This document shows, piece after piece, positions 30,728-49,934 of a stretch of 64,000 nt of DNA. The notes under the pieces are model-generated. The model was not told the origin of the DNA. It did no database searches and worked only from the letters and a program-made list of their open reading frames with translations. Made by a program: the position numbers and the translations under genes. The stretch spans positions 4,997,505 to 5,061,504 of the forward strand of contig OX442423.1 of the NCBI GenBank assembly GCA_949361645.1, written 5' to 3'. Source of the stretch: Spongilla lacustris. Taxonomy: Eukaryota; Porifera; Demospongiae; Spongillida; Spongillidae. Each line of letters opens with the position of its first letter. Within the stretch, counting starts at the first letter, position 1.

Positions 30728-31972
30728 GACATATTCCCTATACCCCCTGGACACATTTATTGTCATCAGTAGGGGTGTATAATTAAATAATGGAATAGCC
30801 CATTGTGTACTTGTACCACACAGCGACCTCATAGCCAAACACCAGGTGCGTGTGAGGGCTCTTGGGGACTTGCGGCGACTTCCTGACGACGTATTACAGT
30901 TCATTGCCAAAGGCGTGAACTACACAAAGCACAACTCTCGGTGTGTTCCATAATGTATGTGTGTGGGTATTTATATTTATGCCTTTCTGGTCGTGCATGT
31001 GTGCTTGCGTGCGTGTGTGATATACATGCATGCATGTATCTATGTGTGTATATGTGTCTGTATGTATGTATGTGTGTGTGTATGTGTGTATGTGTGTGTG
31101 TGTACGTATGTAGGTACGTACGTACGTACGTATGTATGTATATAATGTGTATTGTAAGTTTGTGTGTGGGTGGCTTATACACTTGCTGAACCGTTGTCTT
31201 ACTCTGTATGGTCCCACCTACCCACAGGGCATTTCTGAATGTGTGCTATGCATACACATCACACCATGAGATGACAGAGGCCATTAAGGAGATGGCGACG
31301 GGTGCCCAGGATGGCTTGCTGTACCCAAGGTGAGTGTGCACGATGAGTGAATCATGACAACCCATTTCATGCCTGCGGGCACATGTGCACAGTGACATAT
31401 CTGAGGACCTTATAGAGCAGTGTCTATACACAGGGAGCTCATCCCCTCCTGACCTGGTAGTCCGTACATCAGGTGAAGTTAGACTCAGTGACTTTCTTCT
31501 CTGGCAGGTTAGTAGCGTCCTTGATTTCGTCTCGTTAATATTAACCATAAAGCACTCTTCATTTTATCATTCCAATTAGAGCACCTACTCTCATCTCTGC
31601 TTCCAAGATGTCCTGTGGCCTGAATTCTCTGTTTGGCACTTCTTTTCTGCAGTTCTGGCTTACCAACAGAGCTATGCTGCCATTCAGGTACTTTTATCTA
31701 AAGTTGACGCTTTTACTGATGCTTGGTGAAAACGTTTTTCCATAATGTAGCGAGCTCGTCATGAAGTCAGAGAGGAGAGGGATAAACGTCAGTATGCGAG
31801 CGACCTTCGGAGTGTCCTTGAGCAGAGAGGGGAAGATGTCCACGACACACCCATGCTTGAGCAGATTGTGAAGGAGTATGCAGAGTGCAGGCTGGAGAGG
31901 CAGAGAACGTTTCTGGAGTGCATGCGAACGAAGCATGCACAATTTTTGGAACATTTGTGTCCTGCAAGTTAA
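30215..31972 (+). CDS. DHDDS: DHDDS-type cis-prenyltransferase
   Basis: Catalytic subunit of dehydrodolichyl diphosphate synthase, 326 residues, which elongates farnesyl diphosphate for dolichol and N-glycosylation at the ER. Exons: 30215-30531, 30824-30940, 31228-31329, 31393-31507, 31580-31687, 31751-31972; phases agree throughout. Motifs: [17 protein letters not shown] with the catalytic Asp31, [47 protein letters not shown] and [19 protein letters not shown], then the long charged C-terminal helix typical of animal DHDDS. The start at 30215 aligns with the short animal N-terminus. In animals the enzyme works with the NUS1/NgBR subunit, which is not in this window. Intron 1 contains a MITE with a C-run. 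Confidence 0.93.
30551..30799. mobile_element. MITE-like element in DHDDS intron 1
   Basis: Ends are inverted: GCTATTCCATTATTTAA at the left and TTAAATAATGGAATAGC at the right, extending with mismatches to about 29 bp. CATTGT occurs at both flanks (30545-30550 and 30801-30806), a possible 6-bp target duplication. The interior has a duplicated CTGGACAAGCTTCT phrase and a C-run of about 27 bases. No ORF of its own. Confidence 0.6.
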
Positions 31973-32765
31973 GAAAGTTTCGTACTAGATTTTGATAACG
32001 TGAGTACATGTAGATGGAATGGATTGATAAAACACAATTATATCATCATCCCAAATTGGATGTGTACACACACAGATCCTTGACCCAGATGCATGATTTG
32101 CTAAATATAGAGCTGTTGTATCCGATGTAAATATTTGAGTTTGGAATGGTTATTTTGGAGGGTTTGTATTATTATGTAAAATCGATTTTATTGCACCACA
32201 TACATATAGTAATCATTCAAAAACAAAATTAGTTGTTATACATTTCCTTAACAGTTATATGCAACCATGCTGTATAATAATAACTATGTCAATGTTGTAT
32301 TGCGTTCAGAATTTTTTTAGTAATATTTTTTTTTAATAACAATTTACATATAATACATTACACATACATGTAGATATGACAAACTATAGGGTATGGCGAA
32401 TTTTTTATATAAATAAATTATTCTGATTTTTTATTTATTTGTATAGTGTTAATTTTAATATAGAGTGGTAGTATCTACATGTCTACTGTCATGTGATTCA
32501 CAGTACATGTATATATATATATGATTGATTCACTGTAAGAAATTAGAAATGAGTGCAGTACATGTAGTTACAGGTGTATGTGGCCTATGAAGCCATAACG
32601 TCATGTAACCATAATAACACTATCTATGGATACTGGGTAATAGATGAAATTTGAAAGCAGCACAATATTGGCTCATTCGTATGACATAAATGATTATTGT
32701 GTTGTAATATCCAGTGTAATTCCAAGAGTCTGCAGTCTTGTGGTCTGAAGACTGCCAATAGAACA

Positions 32766-40214
<7,449 letters not shown>

Positions 40215-40379
40215 GTTATTATAAAAAGCATATATTGTACCTAAAGGTTTCTGGCGACCTGTTGTAAGCTACTTACATGCATGTAATATTAATACACACA
40301 CCGGATATGAATACGGTGCAGACCCCTAAATGCAGTGAATGATTATGATGTAATCCATCCGGTCCGTAGCATTCCAGCC

Positions 40380-40412
<33 letters not shown>

Positions 40413-42225
40413 ACCAAAAAATAAAAGAACTGTTGCGATGTAACCTGCTATAGATCTAAAACGATCTGAGCTGATCCTTCGAATTTTGATATGAAATAAA
40501 ACTTCTGAACTCGTGCATGTGCATTCACATTTGATTAATTTAGTGCTTAAAAGGTGCATACATATACCCTATTGCCAGCACAGTTCAGGACAAAATGGAG
40601 GCATTGTTCTGGTTGGTACAACTGCAATTCACCTCCTCCGCAGGCTCAGGAATGATCGAAATAGGAATTGCTGACATTTAAACTGATATACTCATGTTAA
40701 AAAATGTTAATAATAGTGCCGGCTCAGCAAAGTTGCCGGCCATATACATGGAATATACATTACGCAGATAAGCATGCAGTGATACGATGGTGATATTACT
40801 TGCCCTTGTGATGATATATAGTGCTGTTCACACAGGTATAAATGATGCTATTTGCTCTGGTTGGTGATGATGCTTACTGTGTTGATGTAAAATTCACTTC
40901 CATTTTGTATACCTGTATGCATACATGATGTGTGTACTTTCATCTTCGTATTTATGCTCCCATGCATGCTCTATAACAATCAAGTTAAAGTTGTTTCTGG
41001 TAAACCTTCTAAATGACTGATTCTTGAAGTCAACAAATAATTGCCACAGGGAAAAAAAAAACTGATGATTGCATGTTGTCAGATGAAAGTGGAAACTTGG
41101 TGTTCATTTTAATCTCCGCTCAGTACTGTCATGTGACAGATGCCAAAGAGCAACCAGGAGTGTGAGTACACCCAATCCGAGTAATGTCAAATGCGTGGCA
41201 TCAAGTAAGGGTGGATTTGATTGGTCCGCTGAAATTTAACAGGCAGCAAGCTTAGTGAATATTAAACTTCTCGATCTTGAACCATGTCGTTATCATAAAA
41301 ATTTGCTAAGGAGTTAGACTGACTGGATAACATACTTTTGATGAGATATAGCCAAGAATCAGTCCAGCAACCATTTTGTTTCATGACATTCGTCAAACCA
41401 TAGTTTTCCATTGGTAATGAATATTGTGGCCCAAAGAACAGCCACCTGTAATGAGATAAGTGCCAGAAAAATTATGGGGTGATGGTTACAACAAGTAATC
41501 GTGATATGCAGCAACAAACTGCTGGCTCAGATAATGGTTTCTAGTATTGCCTTGAATATCACATCAGTAGTAAAAGGAGACAACTTATGACTATTATCCT
41601 TTGTCGAGATGAAATAAGACCATGCTTTTCTCTGGAGAAACACGGGATGAAGTACTCAAAGCATCTTCACTGACTCATTGCACATGCATTGTTCATGTGC
41701 AGCTGGGGTACGTGTCATATCCATTATGTATTGTATGCTGCCATCCCTGGCCCTATAAGTTGTACATGTCAATTTTGTGTTCTGTATGATTATTATTACC
41801 ATATTAACCAAGGAATCCATAATTATAATTTTATAATTGGAGCCCTATACTTTTGAATCCAAAAATTTTTTAATACATTATAAGGACCCGAGTCCCTATC
41901 ATAATTTTGGGGGCGACTGATAATGGATTTCATCATCATACAACATTTTGCAGGACAATCCATCCAAGTTTGTACTATTGTACATGCTCCATGACCTTCT
42001 TTTTAATTATTTTTCTTGCAATATAGCCTCCATCCAATTACTTATCATAGAAAGTGTATGCCTTCAAAATCTAACACAGGAAGTTTCCAGTGACTCGCAA
42101 TTCAATTTCAAGCATGTTTGATTACATAAGACTCCAAATACTTTATAGGTTTATACATATCATTGTATGTATGTGCATATATGATAGCAAAATATGTACT
42201 ACACAGTTAAAAAAAACCAAAAGAG
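40215..42225. other. intergenic, no recognisable gene
   Basis: A C-run of about 31 bases lies at 40381-40412. The remainder is AT-rich with no ORF of note. It separates the 5' end of the kinase gene from the 3' end of the UGT gene, both on the minus strand, so it should hold the kinase promoter; no clear box is seen. Confidence 0.4.
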
Positions 42226-43800
42226 TCACTCTACTTTAGGCTTGCTTTGAAACACAGTAAAACACCTACAAAATCTTAATAAACAACATCTACAAAATCG
42301 TAAGATCACCATTATAGCCAGCCATCCAATCACCAGGAGCAGTATGTACACATCAACATTGTAATACTGGATCCAGGTCCATTCATATCTTGCATAGGCT
42401 GGAATCAGGTGGTCATAGCCAACATCAGCGTAGAACTCCAATAACTGAGCTGCTTTAGCCACACCTCCAGCATGATTGAAGACCCTGCAAAGCTTTTTGA
42501 CACGAGAGTGGTAATCACCCTCGTCGATTCTATGAATACTATCAATTATTTGTGTACTGGTGAGGTGATTGGGGTCCAATCGTATTCCTAGCCCATGATG
42601 GGTTATTCTGTCAGCATTGACTGGTTGGTCAGCAAATTCAGGTAATACAATAATGGGTACTCCACTGTGAAGTGCCTCCTGCACACCATTCATACCACCA
42701 TGGAGTATGGCCATCCTAATGGACCTGTGCCTCAAGATGGCCAACTGAGGTGCCCAGTCCAACAGGAGGACCTTCTTGTCATCCAGCTCCAGTCCATCCA
42801 AGATGGCTCTGTTTGTCTTCCTCAGACTCCACACGGCATTGTAACCTGTGGCATTCAAACCGTCCACAATGGCCCTTGCAGCTTGGTGGGTGAGGATAGC
42901 ACCTGATCCCATACTGATGTACACCACAGAGCCCATAGGGTGACTGTCCAGCCACACCTGAATGTCCTCAGGGAGTGGATCACTGCGAGGGGACAAGATG
43001 GGTCCAGTGTAGGTAGTGAGTGGGGAAATAGGGCGTGGATACTCAAAGCCAATGACCGTGGGGATGATGTGTGGTACCCTGACTCCAGGCATGGATATAA
43101 TTTGGGCAGCAGTAGTGGGACAGTCTACCAGTGTATACGTAGTAGCATATATTGACATTGTTATCATTAGTCTCGTTAATATCGCATGAAATGTAACGAG
43201 AAACCGGCCTCTAAAATCGAGGTTGTCCGACAAGTTATTTGAAAGCAGTGATGGAAACGGCCACGGAGGCTGGTGATGGGGCGTAAACTGAAGGTTGCTA
43301 CTCACCACGACCATCGGTATTCCCCATTTGCTGCTCAGACAACTGGCTACAGAAGCTGTCCCCTCGTCAGTGGTTATGATATCCCAACGGTCGTGCTCCG
43401 ACTTGACCAATGCTGAATAGGTGACCTGCAGTATCTCCTGAACGAACGCCAACATTCTTCCTCCGCCGGTCAATGTTCCTCTTAGACCCTGAGTGTTATT
43501 GACGTGGTGCTCTTGTAACTCTACAAATTCTTTGTTCGTCATATTAACGCGGGCGCTCCTATACCGGATTCCGACCTTCTCAGCATGCTGTCTCAGACGG
43601 TCATACCCCTCTGGTGCCGCAACGAACACAGTAACCCTGTGTCCATTTCGAACTAGCTCCTCTCCCAGACTTACAGGCACAGAGAAGTGACCAGAGAAGG
43701 GTAACGTGATCATCAACACGGAAAGTTGCCGTGGTTCGTCCGTTTGGGACGTTACAGTGCAAATAAAAAACAGTAGGAGCGTTCCCGCTTTCACCAACAT
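42226..43800 (-). CDS. UDP-glycosyltransferase (GT1), single exon
   Basis: Membrane UGT of 524 residues that transfers a sugar from a UDP-sugar to small lipophilic acceptors at the ER. A signal peptide (1-18) precedes a GT-B N-domain with the catalytic-type His38 in PFSGHFSV. The C-domain holds VVYISMGSGA, the signature WAPQLAILRHRSIRMAILHG and the sugar-contacting ADQPVNA. LHGG replaces the usual THGG. A C-terminal anchor (VYILLLVIGWLAIMVIL) with a short basic tail matches animal UGTs. The ORF has no intron, unlike its neighbours, so a retrocopy origin is possible, but it is fully open from ATG to stop. Substrate cannot be read. Confidence 0.9.
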   Translation of the reverse strand: MLVKAGTLLLFFICTVTSQTDEPRQLSVLMITLPFSGHFSVPVSLGEELVRNGHRVTVFVAAPEGYDRLRQHAEKVGIRYRSARVNMTNKEFVELQEHHVNNTQGLRGTLTGGGRMLAFVQEILQVTYSALVKSEHDRWDIITTDEGTASVASCLSSKWGIPMVVVSSNLQFTPHHQPPWPFPSLLSNNLSDNLDFRGRFLVTFHAILTRLMITMSIYATTYTLVDCPTTAAQIISMPGVRVPHIIPTVIGFEYPRPISPLTTYTGPILSPRSDPLPEDIQVWLDSHPMGSVVYISMGSGAILTHQAARAIVDGLNATGYNAVWSLRKTNRAILDGLELDDKKVLLLDWAPQLAILRHRSIRMAILHGGMNGVQEALHSGVPIIVLPEFADQPVNADRITHHGLGIRLDPNHLTSTQIIDSIHRIDEGDYHSRVKKLCRVFNHAGGVAKAAQLLEFYADVGYDHLIPAYARYEWTWIQYYNVDVYILLLVIGWLAIMVILRFCRCCLLRFCRCFTVFQSKPKVE

Positions 43801-44539
43801 TCTTAGCTGACGTGTGTTACGTCATGTTACATTACATCATGTTTCTAAATTCACGATGCAATTGTTTGTATTATGAATCTGGCGGATACCAGTTGGTACC
43901 TGTGCAATGTCTGGTCTCCAGGCTATTCCACCCATGAACAGAGAAAAATAAGTCCTTTTTTTAACCAAAGTTGTGTAAAAAAATTTTCCCCCAAGAATTG
44001 GCTTGCAGGACGAAATATTTGGATGTACTTATGCGCGCTTACTAAGATCATACAGAGTCGTTGAACTTGGCGTCGGGTTTAAAAACGGACAAAAAATATC
44101 AGTGAGTCGTAAGCTTAATTTTATCTCTCTTAATATGGTACACATGCATGCATGTGCAACTATACTTCTCAGTCCCGGCAGATCATTCCATATAAAGTCC
44201 TTGATTTATATAGATCACTACCTTACTCAGCGGTTACTGTTTGCGGCCCAATCTTTTGTCGAAAAATTGATGTCATGCCCTTAACAACGACCTTGACAAC
44301 CGAAGTCCTTTGGAACGCGACTGCATGCATGAGTTCATCGCATTTTAACACCGTACAAGGAAAGGGACACCTTTTTTCTATTTGACAGAATGTGTCGCAA
44401 ACCACGAGGCATAGACAACTTGCATCGGTAAGCTACGGGCCTTGAAAGTGGGCTAGTCTTTGCGTACATCTTCGATACAGAAGCGATTCTCCACGCCTGG
44501 AAATCAGAAAAAAAGGTTTAGGCCACAATTTTTTTTCCA

Positions 44540-44775
44540 TGCATGCAACCCTCATCCCAGCCACCTGTACCAGCCCCATCTCAGTTACCAGTACCAGCCT
44601 TATCTCAGCCACCTGTACCGGTCTCAACTCAGCTACTTGTGCCAGCCTCATCTCAGCCACTTGTACCAGCCTGAACTCATTCAGCTACCATCCAGTTCGA
44701 GTCTCATGACTCCCACTTGTACCATCTTTATTTTCAGCAACCTGTACCAGCCTCACCCAGCCACCTGTACATGTG
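44540..44775. repeat. CAGCCACCTGTACCAGCCTC minisatellite
   Basis: Imperfect tandem units of about 20-24 bp (cagccacctgtaccagcctcatct variants), roughly ten copies. The SHLYQP-repeat ORF across it is a product of the repeat and I do not call it a gene. Confidence 0.75.
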
Positions 44776-45017
44776 CCCTCATCTCACCATCAGCTACCAA
44801 TACCATGCCCAATAACTCGTTGGCATCGATAGCAAAACTTGAGTGCATGGGTGAATGTTGATAGTAAAATACCAAGTGTAAATCTGCATACTGCAAACCC
44901 TGTGCATTGATTTGAACGCCGTGCATGGTTTCTTATCAGGTGCCAGAAGCAAGCGACCATACACCCTGAATCGCTACTGAACTTTGTTAAAAATCAGTGT
45001 AGTGATGCCCCATTCTA

Positions 45018-45113
45018 ATGATTGAGCATTAAAATTACACACAAATCAAATTTAATGTCACACAGTGATTTTACAGTTTTACAGAGGATTTTAAAATCCT
45101 TTATAAAATCAAA
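45018..45113. repeat. dispersed repeat, copy A
   Basis: A block starting with ACACACAAATC, including CACACAGTGATTTTA and ending AAAATCAAAAC. It contains an internal palindrome around AGGATTTTAAAATCCT. A second copy lies at 47935-48024. Confidence 0.65.
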
Positions 45114-45664
45114 ACGTAATTGATTCGACGTTTTTTTTTTTTCCAGTGACATTATTTCAAAAACTGAAACACGCAGCGCAGGGTGGTAAAACAAAATTGT
45201 GGCTTAATTGTTATAATATGTCTTTTGATCTGTCTCGTTAATCTTTGTAACTCGCTGACCTATAAATCCTATTGCCGCCGTGTTTGCTACACACGATCGA
45301 AGTACCCTACATTAACGTGTAAAAACGATGCGCAGCTATTCGAATAATATTGCCGCGGTAGGTCATGCGCGTTTGTAATTTATTTAGTGCGGTGGTAGGG
45401 GGGGGGGGGGTATGAAAGAATAAATGATCTTGAAAAAAGTGGGTCACGATTTACGATGATCTGTAAAAAGTAAATAAATTTACACCATTCAAAAGGCATA
45501 CCGTAATAGCCAATTATCTGAACAGCAGTGTTGTGGAGGGAACGGGGAGGGGATTTCCTTGGGCCAGGACGCCTAACCACAAGTAATGCCCACAAGAAAA
45601 CCACTCAGCAAGGAATATATACCGTATATATAATAGCTAAGCCTATCACAATAACATTGCACCA

Positions 45665-45980
45665 CTAAACCTTCATTGCTCCACTGATGCGGCTATATAT
45701 ATGCTTGTCTTCAGGTGGTTTCAGCTCTAAGTCATTTTCATCTTCATTATTCCCCATCTCCACTTTGCCATTAACATCACTTTCAGGATTCTCACCATCC
45801 ACAAGAGTGGTGCCAACCCATTCACCTTGTGGGCATTCTGCAAGGACCGGAGTATCGGGCCCTTTCATTGCATGCTATCTGGTGAAAGTCAGGTCAGGGC
45901 TGTCTTCCTCTAAAAAGCCACTAGCAAGCATGACTGCTCCATTTTCTGAAGCGTCCTGCATGGGATATCCAGATGCTTGA
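45665..45980 (-). pseudogene. orphan coding remnant with one in-frame stop
   Basis: On the minus strand an open frame reads ASGYPMQDASENGAVMLASG and on to DLTFTR, then TAG, then HAMKGPDTPVLAECPQGEW and an acidic tail ending KHIYSRISGAMKV and a stop. The single TAG (about 45877) is the only break in about 100 codons. The family is unknown to me. It probably belongs with the ORF at 46033-46360. Confidence 0.35.
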
Positions 45981-46032
45981 CAATCTTCATACATACCGGT
46001 AAATCATTTCTATACAGCCCTAAGAGTTGACC

Positions 46033-46360
46033 TTATCCCTGCAGGTCCAGGTGTTCCCAAATAGTATGGGAATATGGCCAATTTGGTGGGCTAAAGGCTT
46101 TGTTGTGGTTAGCCTCACCTCCGTTTCTGAAGTGTGCGACATGACCAAACATGCGTGGATATGGATTCACTTGCTCTATCAAAACATAAACGTGGTAGTC
46201 TAGCTTTGTAACGCTGCCACAGCCACACATGCACCCTCGCATGGCTTGTCCGATAAGCCAAGCCCCTGTAGAACTGTGCATGGTAGCAAGCTGCATAGCC
46301 AGGTTATTCATCAATGGATTTGCCAGCCCTGCCAAGCGCCTCGAGTCAACACTGCATGGT
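46033..46360 (-). CDS. uncharacterised ORF, possible exon
   Basis: A minus-strand open frame beginning after a CAG acceptor at about 46360 reads VDSRRLAGLANPLMNNLAMQ, then a MRGCMCGCGSV cysteine cluster, then PYPRMFGHVAHFRNGGEANH and ends WEHLDLQG. Composition is protein-like (many W, H, N, few low-complexity runs), but I recognise no family. It could be one exon of a decayed gene with 45665-45980. Confidence 0.35.
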
Positions 46361-46673
46361 CATTCTGCTTGTCCTTATAACTATTGTACTAACATTTGAA
46401 ATTTAGGACAACGTGCATCGACAATCTACATGTATATTATTATTATACAATCGTCATGTGTGTAATATACATGTATATAATTCTATACATATATAGCTTC
46501 GATATCGAAGGCTCATTTGGGGCTGCTCTGGACCTGCATCATGCCAAGTGATCCTCAAGGTGCATGCATGGCTGATTGATTAAATCTCTTCTGAATAACT
46601 GTTCGTTTATGATCACGTGAATTTCCCAATCATTTTGTGCATGACCTACATGGCTGCATGTAGCTTGACTTCC

Positions 46674-46833
46674 TGTAACGGGCCACCTAGTGTAACTACG
46701 CGATGACTGACACACTCGCTCGAGACTCAGAGGAACACGACGCTATATTTCATTCAAAGGTCATCACACATCACTATGCATGCACATATATACGCATACC
46801 CAGAAGAGGCCGGCTGACCCTTAAATTAAGTCA
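46674..46833 (-). mobile_element. LTR copy 1 (160 bp), intact
   Basis: Begins TGTAACGGGCCACC on the plus strand and ends AAGTCA, that is TGAC...TTACA on the minus strand, fitting TG...CA long terminal repeats. A second copy, split by an insertion, follows after only 60 bp. Confidence 0.6.
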
Positions 46834-46893
46834 GGCCAATCCTGGCCTAGTCTAGCTACCACTAAGACACTTAATCCCGACGCTGCCACCAAC
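46834..46893 (-). other. 60-bp internal region with primer-binding-like leader
   Basis: Read on the minus strand, directly after the LTR end comes TTGGTGGCAGCGTCGGGATT. TGGTGGCAGCG-type leaders stand next to the 5' LTR in many Ty3/Gypsy-like elements. Nothing else of the internal region is left and no polypurine tract is seen, so this is either a TRIM-like miniature or a deletion product. Confidence 0.5.
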
Positions 46894-47934
46894 TGTAACG
46901 GGCCACCTAGTGTAACTACGCGATGACTGACACGCTCGCTCGAGACTCAGAGCAGGCCCGGCGCACTCGGCCTGAAGTTGGTGCGGCCAGTGATGGGCGT
47001 GGTAACTTACCCGGGGAATTAGCCATATGCATATTGTTTATACGCGTACAAGTTACGTATTTTGAACTTTTAAACTGTTTCGTTCTTGAATTAAAGCAAT
47101 ATTGGGATCGTGAGAGACGGCCGTAGCTAAAGCTTTTGCTTTGTGGTTGCTGCATGGAAAGAATTTAAAAAAAAGGGGGGGGGGGGGGGGGGGGGGTACA
47201 TTGGATTACACTCTTTAACTTTGAATTGATTGCAGGTGATAACAAAACTGATCATCATGGGTTTTGACTGCAAGGGATCACGATTTTTAAATGGCAATAA
47301 CTTCCAATCCTGTATCGTTAGTGTCATCAGGCCTGATCATGATCTGGTTCATCAGAAAATGCGGTGAAAAAAGTGTTTTTAATTTGACAGTCTAGAACGT
47401 ACATGTAGCGCATTCGTTACAATGGTTGATGCTTGTTGCATTTGCTATACACAATAACATAGAGTATCCTAGGAACACAAAAACATGTTCAGTTCCATAA
47501 ACGTTTCTGTTAATTGTAGTGTTTTGTGTAAACAGTTTTGATATGGTTTCTTCATATACATGTACATATAGTTCAATTGTGGAGCTGCTTTGTCTGGCTC
47601 TGCGCGCGGGCATGCATGGATGCGTGTTTTCCTGCATGGTACTGAATCCCACGCCTGTGGGATCGTTGCCGTGAAAAGAGAACACATGTTTATTTACTCA
47701 AGTTCTCAGATGATTTTATTTCTGAGAGATACCAGGAATCTATAGGTCCTCTAGAACTGAAAATTGGTCTGTCCATTATTAAACTGATTCGTGCACATTT
47801 CAATTGCACACGTCACCTTTTATGCTCCTCCTAGAAAATCCTACAAAATTATTGCATTATAGGTCCTTTTTGGGGCAACGATCTCATACATAACACGAAC
47901 TGAGGTTACTATCATTACATGATTCAGAGTACAT

Positions 47935-48024
47935 TAAAAATCACACACAAATCAATTTTAATGTTAAATCACACAGTGATTTTATAGAGGATTATTAAAT
48001 CCTTTATTGATAAAATCAAAACTT
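47935..48024. repeat. dispersed repeat, copy B
   Basis: Same family as 45018-45113: ACACACAAATCAATTTTAAT, CACACAGTGATTTTA and GATAAAATCAAAAC in order. This copy lies inside the 3.4-kb transposon. Confidence 0.65.
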
Positions 48025-48249
48025 GATTTTTTCATGTGCTGCCATCACAACTGATAGCTATATATAATGGTACCGCACGGCAGTATGCCCTGGTGAGCTA
48101 GCTAGGAAGAAAGGCAGTGTACATGCACGTCTTCACATCAATGTGTTTGAAACCACATGGCACTGTGTTCATGTTTATTAATTGAAGTTTACGATTGCCC
48201 CATGCAGTTATAGAAAACATGTCACTGTTAGTGTATACATAGATAATAA

Positions 48250-48550
48250 ATTCAGTGCCTCTTTCACTGCCCCTGCATGTATCTACCTGCCCTTATCTGC
48301 CTCAGCCTATTTGCCTCAGTCACTTCCCTTTGGTATCTGCCTCTGCAGCCTCTCTCACTGCCTGTTAGTAACTGAAGAGACTGAACTGACAGAATCATTT
48401 ACATAGGTAGTGGATGGGGAGGCAAAGGGGGCAGTGATAGAGGCAGAGGGGGCAGTGATAGAGGCAGAGAGGGGAGAGGGGGCAGTGACAGGGGCAGATA
48501 ATTAAAGGAGGCAGAGAAGGGGCAGGGATAGAGGCAGATAGGAAGGCAGA
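48250..48550. repeat. CTGCC-rich arm and complementary GGCAG-rich arm
   Basis: 48250-48365 is rich in CTGCCTC-type words and 48417-48550 in GAGGCAG/GGGGCAGTGATA words. The two arms can pair loosely around a 50-bp loop. They also give strand-asymmetric purine/pyrimidine stretches. Confidence 0.6.
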
Positions 48551-49187
48551 TATGGTCCCTAATAACAATGCAGCAGAGTCAAGACAATGGAGTGGCTGAA
48601 AATTGGAGGATATGCCAGGGATTGTCAAACTGCAGTGTGGATTACTGTTAGGATGTTTTTGTTGACCAGTGCCTGGATTGAGCATGCAGTACAGGAATGC
48701 TACTGTAAGAAGACAAAATAGAAAATAGATCACTTCAACTCCATAATTAAATGCATGTGTTGTTTCAAGTCAGCCTGCCCCTGTCTGTTAACTTGTACAG
48801 AACAATTGTAGTCCTTGCAGCTTTCATATACTTCAGTTTGCTGCGTTGCAGAGGGCCTACCAGCACTTACATGTACATGGTATCTGTGGTTTTACTCGGA
48901 TTGCCCGTGATACTGGGTGTTAATTATTAGAGTTGCCAATCCCCTACTCTATTATCTATGGTGTATACCGGTATAGCTGATGCGTTAGATCTAAGTCATG
49001 CGTTATTATAGATAGAGCAAAGGGCCAGAATGTGGAACGCACCCCTATTAAGGAACACTAAATCTCATTAAAAAAGTAATCAAAGTTATGGGTTTGCAAT
49101 GATGGCTCATACGCAAATCAATGAATCTAATTGACCCACTAGTTGTTCGATAAGTATATGACATAAAGGATAGTCTAGTGATGATGT

Positions 49188-49934
49188 TCAATGCTGATAA
49201 AATTCTCCACTAGCATTTGGCAAGCTAGGATTGCAGCATTGTGCTCCTTTGCAACCTTCTGATTTCATTATAGCTTTCATGCGCTCTAATGCAGCCTTTT
49301 CTCCTAAAGCTGCTTTTCTTTTTCTGCGTTGCTCTTCTTTCTCAGCTATCTCTCTCCTCTTCATATCCTTAAATTCATCAATCCATTGTGCTGAAGTCAT
49401 GCACTGAGCTGAACCTTTCAAATGCTTAAATTGAGTACTAGTAGTAGGGATAGCGTTGTCCTATGGATGTAAGCTTTCTCCATCTGAATTATCAGTGGTA
49501 CTTTCTGAACTTTGAGGAGAGGTCCATTCAGCATGTTGCACCTGCTCAGGACGTACTGCACATGCAGCCACATAAATGGAGTGGTACTGAATTGACACTT
49601 TCAGGCGTAACTGCAGATTTTCTTCCGTTGTCATTGCAGCAGCCTTGATATCAACCTGCCTCTTCACCTCTTGTGCCACACCATCCTCAATAAAGCTTAC
49701 AATGGTGATTTTATCAGAAAGTGCTGCCCCTGACACACCACATGATGCCATGATTGCATCATGGGGTCCAACCATGTCTTCAGGAAGAGCATCTACCCCC
49801 ACGTAGTGGAGACAGGCCTGTCGTTTATCGGCCATAATTAAGCTACCAGAGGATAGACATTTCATTTTTTTAGCAAGTAGCATCCGCCCCCCTCCCCAAA
49901 GCAAACCCCATGCGGTTGAGTGTTTATATAACAA
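49188..49934 (-). pseudogene. transposase-like C-terminal remnant
   Basis: Two minus-strand segments form one frame broken by a single TAG at 49461-49463. The first half contains LIMADKRQACLHYVGVDALP, an acidic Ser-rich stretch and TPTTST-like words after the stop. The second half is a basic coiled tail (QWIDEFKDMKRREIAEKEEQ, RRKRKAALGEKAALERMKA). Such lysine/glutamate tails end many DDE transposases of the pogo/jerky type. No DDE core is visible, so the assignment is loose. It is probably the 3' end of the gene of the surrounding transposon. Confidence 0.4.

Noticed and set aside
44460..44861. 133-codon ORF with SHLYQP repeats
   Set aside because: Coding appearance comes from a 20-24-bp tandem repeat; no start context or splice partner.
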